Of a DNA stretch of 16,811 nucleotides, positions 13,028-16,811 are shown one piece after another. The DNA lies in the NCBI GenBank assembly GCA_020025415.1, contig JAHHSB010000011.1, positions 1 through 16,811 of the forward strand, in the 5' to 3' direction. Source of the DNA: Oscillibacter sp. GTDB taxonomy: Bacteria > Bacillota > Clostridia > Oscillospirales > Oscillospiraceae. Positions within the stretch are counted from its first letter, which is position 1; every line of letters begins with the position of its first letter. The translations under genes and the position numbers were made by a program. The notes under the pieces were generated by a model, which worked only from the letters and a program-made list of their open reading frames with translations, was not told the origin of the DNA and searched no databases.

Positions 13028-14245
13028 TTATTTTTTCAGCGGCACTGTGAAGATGAAGCGGGTAGATGCGGCGTCGCTTTCCGCGTGCAGGGTGCCTTTA
13101 TGCTCTTGGGCGATGGCCGCGGCAATGGAAAGACCCAGGCCGAAGCCCTTCTTCTCCCCTCGAGACACGTCCGCCCGGTAAAAACGCTCAAAAAGCCGGC
13201 TTAGCTGCTCAGGCGGGATGGGCTCGCCCTGGTTGGCGACGGTCAGCCGGGCGCTGCGCTCGGCCTTCTCTAGGGTCAGGACAATGGCCGTGCCCTCCCG
13301 GCCATACTTCACGGCGTTGTCCAGCAGGATAGAAATAAGCTGCTTTAAGCGCTTGGCGTCCCCCTGAATGGTCAGATCCGGGGTGATGGCGTCTTCCAGG
13401 GCCTTTCCCGCCTCAAAGGCCACCGGCTCGAACAGCAGCGCGCAGTCCGTGGCCAGGTCCGACAACGATACGGAGACGAAGGTGATGCTGGGGCCCATGT
13501 TATCCGCCCGGGCCAGGGTCAGCATATCCTCCACCAGGGCCTTCATCTGGGTGGCCTCGGAGTGGATATTGTCCGTCCAGCGCTCCAGCCGGGGGTCCAG
13601 GGGCTGGGAGCGCATCAGCTCGGCGTTGGAGAGGATAACGGTCAGGGGGGTCTTCAGCTCGTGAGAGGCGTCGGCCAGAAAGCGGTACTGCTGCTGCCAG
13701 GCCTTTTCCACCGGGCGGGTGGCCCAGCGGGCCAGCAGGATGGTCACCACCAGCAGCACTGCCAGAGTGACGAAGGCAATCTGAAAAAAGGAGGTGACCA
13801 GATTGCTGATGGCCGCCTCCTCGGCGGAAATGTCTACAAAGGCGATGCGCGCATAAAGGGGCGTCTCCATGCGCAGATAGCGCAGGTGGTAGCGGCCGAT
13901 CGTGCCCTCGGTCCGATTCTGGGCCAGGCACTCGGAGAGGATGTGGGCCAGCTCCTCTGTATCCTGGAGATTGGCGTAGGTGCCCCCGGTGACGTAGGCA
14001 GTGTTATGGCTGCCCCACAGCTCCACGGTGAAATAGGGCAGCTTGACTTGGTTGCCGCCGAACAGGGTCTCCTGGTCGTCGGCAAAGCGGTTATCCTGGG
14101 TGATGACCCGCTGGAGCACCGCCTGGCTGTTGCGCTGGATGCTGGAGCGGGCCACGGCGTGGACTGAGACAAAGATCCCCGTCAGGACCACGGTGATGAG
14201 CAGCATACACACCGCCACAAATTTCAAACGCAGTTTTCGGATCAT
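13028..14245 (-). CDS. Membrane sensor histidine kinase
   Basis: This 405-aa kinase is the sensor of a two-component system. A first membrane helix spans about residues 8-28, an extracytoplasmic region covers about 30-147, and a second helix spans about 150-172. A very short linker leads to the HisKA domain with phospho-acceptor His195 in FLADASHELKTPLT. The ATPase domain has the N box LLDNAVKYG (Asn310), a G1 region VANQGEPI and the G2 box GFGLGLS. There is no PAS domain and no full HAMP domain. GGGAGGGG lies 8 bases before the ATG. It follows the response regulator gene by 31 bases and is the last gene of the operon. The signal is unknown; linked ABC genes suggest envelope stress or a small-molecule stimulus. 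Confidence 0.93.
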   Translation of the reverse strand: MIRKLRLKFVAVCMLLITVVLTGIFVSVHAVARSSIQRNSQAVLQRVITQDNRFADDQETLFGGNQVKLPYFTVELWGSHNTAYVTGGTYANLQDTEELAHILSECLAQNRTEGTIGRYHLRYLRMETPLYARIAFVDISAEEAAISNLVTSFFQIAFVTLAVLLVVTILLARWATRPVEKAWQQQYRFLADASHELKTPLTVILSNAELMRSQPLDPRLERWTDNIHSEATQMKALVEDMLTLARADNMGPSITFVSVSLSDLATDCALLFEPVAFEAGKALEDAITPDLTIQGDAKRLKQLISILLDNAVKYGREGTAIVLTLEKAERSARLTVANQGEPIPPEQLSRLFERFYRADVSRGEKKGFGLGLSIAAAIAQEHKGTLHAESDAASTRFIFTVPLKK

Positions 14246-14276
14246 GCTGCGTTCCCCTCCCTTTTGTGTGTGCCTT

Positions 14277-14972
14277 CTATTTTTCCGCCGGCCGATCCTC
14301 CGGCACTTCCAGGCAATACCCCACCATGCGGATGGTCTTGATCTTCACCCGGGAACGGAGGTGGTCCAGCTTCTTGCGCAGAAAGGAGATATACACCTCC
14401 ACATTATTGTCCTCCGCATCGGATTCATAGCCCCAGATCTTCACCAGCAGCATCTCCTTGGTGATGATCTGGTGCTGGTTGAGCATCAGCAGCTCCATCA
14501 GGTCGTATTCCTTCCGGGACAAGCGCACGCTCCGCTCGCCGCAGGAGAGGGTGAAGCTGGCCTTGTCTAGCTGCAGATCCCCGCAGTGGAGGCAGTCAGT
14601 GCTGCGCAGCTCCGGCTGGCGCCGGCACAGGGCCCGGACGCAGGCGGTGAGCTCCCGGGGCTCAAAGGGCTTGGTCAGGTAGTAGTCCGCGCCGCAGTCC
14701 AGCCCCTCTACCTTGTCGGATACCTCCGACCGGGCAGTGAGCATCAGCACCGGTGTGGACACCCCGGCTGCCCGCAGCCGGCGCACGGCGTCAAAACCGC
14801 TGAGCCGGGGCAGCATCACATCCATGATGATCACATCGTAAATGGAAGAAAGGGCGTTGTCCAGACCGGATTCCCCGTCGTTGGACACATCGGCGGTGTA
14901 GCCGCTCAGCTCCATCAGATCCCGGAGCGTGGCGGCCAGACGTTTTTCATCTTCCACAATCAAAACGCGCAA
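14277..14972 (-). CDS. OmpR-family response regulator
   Basis: This 231-aa regulator is the partner of the kinase that follows it. The receiver domain has the acidic pair at 7-8 (IVEDEK), the phospho-acceptor Asp51 (IIMDVMLPRLSG), Thr79 (MLTARSE) and Lys101 (LTKPFEPREL). A linker leads to an OmpR/PhoB winged helix (about 130-225) with RLSRKEYDLMELLM, LLVKIWGYESDAEDNNVEVYISFLRKKL and a closing wing IRMVGYCLE. The best start is a TTG at 14972: a perfect AAGGAGGT lies 7 bases upstream and the protein then begins MRVLIVEDE. The open frame extends further upstream, but it overlaps the DUF4340 end and carries no domain. No own promoter is seen in the 79-bp gap. Confidence 0.95.
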   Translation of the reverse strand: MRVLIVEDEKRLAATLRDLMELSGYTADVSNDGESGLDNALSSIYDVIIMDVMLPRLSGFDAVRRLRAAGVSTPVLMLTARSEVSDKVEGLDCGADYYLTKPFEPRELTACVRALCRRQPELRSTDCLHCGDLQLDKASFTLSCGERSVRLSRKEYDLMELLMLNQHQIITKEMLLVKIWGYESDAEDNNVEVYISFLRKKLDHLRSRVKIKTIRMVGYCLEVPEDRPAEK

Positions 14973-15000
14973 GGGGGTACCTCCTTTTGGTGCGGGCAGA

Positions 15001-15029
15001 GCGGGCGGGAAAGATTCCGGCCCGCCCGC
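15001..15029 (-). other. GC hairpin between the DUF4340 and response regulator genes
   Basis: GCGGGCGGG (15001-15009) and CCCGCCCGC (15021-15029) pair over 9 bp around an 11-base loop. No T run follows on the - strand, so it is more likely an RNA processing or stability element between the two genes than a terminator. A second small stem, GGGGAT (15047-15052) with ATCCCC (15058-15063), overlaps the DUF4340 stop codon. Confidence 0.4.
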
Positions 15030-15051
15030 CAGGGTTGCTTTGGCCAGGGGA

Positions 15052-16056
15052 TCAGGAATCCCCAGGGGCGGAAGCCAGACCATCCTGCGCCACGGAGAGC
15101 AGCGTCTCCAGCGTCGCGGAGGTCATGATATAAATGGTGGTATCGTCATCCATGCGGACGTAGCAGCCCGTCCCGTCGGCAGATTTGCTGCCCACATAGA
15201 GCGTCAGGGTCTGCTCGGCCCCTTTGTCATCCAGATAGATCACCTGGATGGTGGCCGTGGGCGTCTCCAGGCTGCACAGGCTTACCGCCTTGTCCGAGGG
15301 ATCAAAGTCCGCGCAGCTGTCCAGGCTGAGAGCGGAAAGGGCCGTCACCACATCCTGGGCGTCGTCGGTCACATCCGTGCCGCCGCTGTACCAGTGGACC
15401 TCGGTCTCGGTCTCATCGCCCTCCGGGGGCTTGTCGGCAGCGGTCAGGGAGGTCTCTGCGGTGCCGGAGATCTGGATGCTCACCAGCTTCTCCTCCGTCA
15501 GGGCGGGCAGCTCGGGCAGATCCATCATGTTATAGATGCCCAGATCCAGCTGATCCCGCAGGGATCCATCAATAATATACACCGTGGATTCGTCGCCGTC
15601 CAGCAGCAGATAGCAGCTTTTCCCGTCAGTGGTGTCCCGGCCCAGCTGATAGAGGGTGGCGGTGCCGTCGGCGTGGGTGGCGGTCAGGGTGCGGCTGGGT
15701 TCATCCAGTCCATAGGATTCCAGGGTGTCCCCGTGGGTAATGGTCTGCTGGGGCGTCAGGGAGGACAGTGTCTCCAGCAGCTGCCCGGGATAGGCGGGAT
15801 CCAGGGGGAAGTCCGGGTTGCCCGTCCAGTACCAGTTGCCGTTTTCATCCGGGGCCAGGGAGATGGTGGTGTCTTTATTTTTCCAGTCCAGAGCCGTCAC
15901 GTCGTCCGTGCCGGAGAGGACTTCGCCAGCATGGGCGTTGTCCTGGTCTGTGGTCTCGGCGTCCGAGCTGCAGGACTTGACCGCCAGCAGGACCGCGATC
16001 AGTACGGCCAGAATCCCCAGAGTAATGAGCAGCATACGTTTTTTTTGGTGAATCAT
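15052..16056 (-). CDS. DUF4340 domain protein, orphaned ABC-transporter accessory subunit
   Basis: This 334-aa protein starts at the ATG at 16056 (MIHQKKRMLLIT), with GAAAGGA 10 bases upstream. Residues about 7-24 form an N-terminal membrane helix, and the rest is a predicted beta-rich extracytoplasmic domain with repeated segments on the pattern of LDWKNKDTTISLAPDENGNWYWTG and YVGSKSADGTGCYVRMDD. This matches DUF4340, which usually sits next to a GldA-type ATPase and a GldF/GldG-like permease. A cysteine follows the helix (VKSC), but lysine at -2 makes it a poor lipobox. Its transporter partners are reduced to fragments just upstream, so its function may be lost or redirected. The longer frame to 16101 reads into the permease remnant and is not favoured. 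Confidence 0.85.
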   Translation of the reverse strand: MIHQKKRMLLITLGILAVLIAVLLAVKSCSSDAETTDQDNAHAGEVLSGTDDVTALDWKNKDTTISLAPDENGNWYWTGNPDFPLDPAYPGQLLETLSSLTPQQTITHGDTLESYGLDEPSRTLTATHADGTATLYQLGRDTTDGKSCYLLLDGDESTVYIIDGSLRDQLDLGIYNMMDLPELPALTEEKLVSIQISGTAETSLTAADKPPEGDETETEVHWYSGGTDVTDDAQDVVTALSALSLDSCADFDPSDKAVSLCSLETPTATIQVIYLDDKGAEQTLTLYVGSKSADGTGCYVRMDDDTTIYIMTSATLETLLSVAQDGLASAPGDS

Positions 16057-16076
16057 GGAAAAGTCATCCTTTCTTG

Positions 16077-16127
16077 TCAGAGTTTGCGGCGGCGCAGCCA
16101 CCGGACCAGGCCGGTGATCAGCAGCGC
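16077..16127 (-). pseudogene. C-terminal remnant of an ABC permease (GldG/ABC-2 type)
   Basis: Read on the - strand, 16127 to 16077 encodes [16 protein letters not shown] followed by TGA. This is a hydrophobic helix end with a very basic tail, the usual last residues of ABC-2 or Gld-type permeases. Nothing else of the permease is present. It is fused directly to the ATPase fragment in a different frame, and the DUF4340 ribosome site follows within 4 bases of the stop. Confidence 0.75.
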
Positions 16128-16243
16128 CCTGTGCCGTTGGGGCCCAGAAAGCCGAATAGCTGACCGGATTCTACGGTAAAGCTCAGCTGATCCACCGCGC
16201 AGTGGTTACCGTAGCGCTTTACCAGGTTTCGAACTTCCGTCAT
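16118..16243 (-). pseudogene. N-terminal remnant of an ABC transporter ATPase
   Basis: The ATG at 16243 has an intact GGGAGG site 8 bases upstream and opens a normal ABC ATPase: [20 protein letters not shown], then [17 protein letters not shown]. The Walker A motif then breaks off as GPNGTGRC followed by stop (expected GPNGxGKST). The catalytic lysine, Q-loop, signature and Walker B are all missing. After the break the DNA continues as the permease end in another frame. The 41-residue peptide cannot be an active ATPase. Relatives of this operon carry about 240-330 aa here. Confidence 0.85.
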
Positions 16244-16288
16244 GAAAATAACCTCCCAGGAAGAACTTCGGGAAAATGAGGTGTGGTT

Positions 16289-16294
16289 ATTATA
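16289..16294 (-). promoter_or_regulatory. -10 element for the ABC remnant-DUF4340-two-component operon
   Basis: On the - strand a perfect TATAAT at 16294-16289 lies about 45 bases before the ATPase remnant start. No good -35 box is found 16-18 bases upstream (AGCTTT is the nearest), so the promoter may need an activator. A TTTACA-N5-TTCACG repeat at 16340-16356 could be the activator site. Confidence 0.55.
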
Positions 16295-16411
16295 CGGGGA
16301 GGGCCTTAAAAAAAGCTGAAAGTCCTGCCAGACAGCGACTTTACAATTTGTTCACGGTTTTTCAAGGTTATTTTTAGGATGATCGGATATCTTAAAAGTA
16401 CCCTCTCGCGG

Positions 16412-16459
16412 GGAAGCCGTCTCACCCTGGACGGCGGATTCCATTTTTCTTCTTTTTTC
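16412..16459 (+). terminator. Hairpin with T-rich tail
   Basis: GCCGTC (16416-16421) pairs with GACGGC (16430-16435), and GGAA at 16412-16415 can extend the stem to TTCC after a small bulge. It is followed by ATTTTTCTTCTTTTTT, so it has the form of a + strand intrinsic terminator. No + strand gene lies directly upstream, so the transcript it would end is unknown. Confidence 0.5.
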
Positions 16460-16462
16460 TCT

Positions 16463-16500
16463 GAGGAAAGCGGCACGCGGTTTTGCGTGCCGCTTTCCTC
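16463..16500. repeat. Perfect 16-bp inverted repeat with 6-base loop
   Basis: GAGGAAAGCGGCACGC (16463-16478) is followed by GGTTTT and by the exact reverse complement at 16485-16500. No T run follows on the + strand, and on the - strand the flank is A-rich, so it does not look like a standard terminator in either direction. It could be a transcript-end structure, a remnant of a mobile repeat or part of a non-coding RNA. Confidence 0.85.
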
Positions 16501-16574
16501 GTACTCAGGGACACAAGCGCCGGCTTGCGGCCTTTTTTGCCCGGCAGATGGGGAAAAAGCGGGATAAATTTTGC

Positions 16575-16612
16575 GTTTGCCCTTGCAAACTCTCGCTAAA
16601 ATTGCCTATAAT
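16575..16612 (+). promoter_or_regulatory. Promoter with overlapping inverted repeat for the gene at 16689
   Basis: TTGCAA at 16583-16588 and TATAAT at 16607-16612 are separated by 18 bp and form a good sigma-A-type promoter. GTTTGC (16575-16580), four bases, and GCAAAC (16585-16590) make an inverted repeat across the -35 box, a natural place for a repressor. Transcription would start near 16619 and leave a leader of about 70 bases with a small CCGGC/GCCGG hairpin (16628-16642). Confidence 0.6.
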
Positions 16613-16688
16613 AAGAGAAAATACGCCCCGGCGAAATGCCGGAGGCGGCAAACGTGAAACGATCTCATTTTCTTGGAGGAACAACTTT

Positions 16689-16811
16689 GTGAGAGGTGTA
16701 CACAGCACGGTGGATGATCTCCGCCGCAACGTATTTACAGAAGTGGCCCGCCTGGCCTACGAGGGGGGCGACTTTACCCAGATCGACCGGATCCCCTATA
16801 AAATTGTACCG
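16689..16811 (+). CDS. Start of a probable group B-like [FeFe] hydrogenase / 4Fe-4S protein (partial)
   Basis: Only the first 41 residues are inside the window. A GTG start at 16689 has GGAGGA (16675-16680) 8 bases upstream and a clear promoter before it. The peptide shows STVDDLRRNVFTEVARLAYE and IPYKIVP. This pattern resembles the N-terminal helix that precedes the cysteine-rich ferredoxin region in a class of clostridial [FeFe] hydrogenases and related 4Fe-4S proteins, where RRNVF..VARLA and I.KKI.P are conserved. No cysteine motif is yet reached, so the assignment rests on recalled family resemblance only. If right, the protein is a cytoplasmic hydrogenase or hydrogen sensor. The alternative is another 4Fe-4S oxidoreductase. 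Confidence 0.5.
   Translation, partial: MRGVHSTVDDLRRNVFTEVARLAYEGGDFTQIDRIPYKIVP

Larger units (their letters stand above)
16244..16688. other. Divergent intergenic region with several hairpins
   Basis: This 445-bp gap separates the - strand operon from the + strand gene at 16689 and holds no credible protein gene. From left to right it has the - strand promoter (16289-16294), a TTTACA/TTCACG repeat (16340-16356), a hairpin followed by a T-rich tract (16412-16459), a perfect 16-bp stem (16463-16500), a weak stem before a T6 run (16519-16538), an inverted repeat at a -35 box (16575-16590) and the + strand promoter (16583-16612). Two or three terminator-like structures in a row suggest either protection against read-through or a small RNA or leader made here. 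Confidence 0.6.

Noticed and set aside
14929-16179. A 416-codon + strand open frame opposite the DUF4340 gene.
   Set aside because: The - strand frame has a membrane helix, a ribosome site and family match. The + strand frame is compositionally a shadow.
16379-16567. A 62-codon frame in the divergent gap.
   Set aside because: It crosses two hairpins including the perfect 16-bp stem, has no ribosome site and a random-looking composition.
16244-16688. A tRNA, 6S RNA or CRISPR-like element among the hairpins.
   Set aside because: No cloverleaf, no conserved 6S bubble pattern and no repeat-spacer array could be recognised.

Overview
The window looks like the chromosomal origin segment of a GC-rich, low-oxygen Firmicute, most likely a gut member of the Oscillospiraceae (Flavonifractor/Intestinimonas/Lawsonibacter type). 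The evidence is the order dnaA-dnaN-yaaA-recF-remB-gyrB-gyrA (the Bacillus/Clostridium origin layout, with the Firmicutes matrix regulator remB), strong Shine-Dalgarno sites, heavy G/C at third codon positions, and what appears to be the start of an [FeFe]-hydrogenase-like gene at the right edge. The genus is an inference. No tRNA, rRNA, CRISPR array or intact insertion sequence was recognised.

Bases 1-9210 (+ strand) hold the replication core: dnaA behind an extended -10 promoter, a 258-bp dnaA-dnaN gap with five DnaA-box-like sites and an AT-rich unwinding stretch (candidate oriC), dnaN, a 71-aa S4 protein overlapping recF, remB, gyrB and gyrA. These genes load the origin, clamp the polymerase, repair stalled forks and set supercoiling. 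Bases 9230-10037 hold a 70-aa SHOCT protein and rnhA (RNase HI). Bases 10328-12900 hold glutamine-dependent nadE and a flavin-reductase-family protein, ended by a strong bidirectional terminator at 12925-12970.

Bases 13028-16243 (- strand) read as one convergent operon: ABC ATPase remnant, ABC permease remnant, DUF4340 protein, OmpR-type response regulator, sensor kinase. The transporter part has been removed by an internal deletion that joins the ATPase within its Walker A motif to the last 16 codons of a permease. The accessory DUF4340 protein and the two-component system remain. Bases 16244-16688 are a divergent regulatory region with several hairpins, and a + strand gene starts at 16689 and runs off the window.

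The core genes are ordinary. The unusual signals are three small rearrangement scars (a direct plus inverted duplication of the recF 3' end, a partial echo of the rnhA 5' end, and the ABC deletion), an alanine at the main quinolone-contact position of GyrA, a PhoP-box-like TTTACA-N5-TTTACA repeat in one intergenic region with a degenerate version in another, and several inverted repeats at promoters. I did not find a convincing new multi-gene system.
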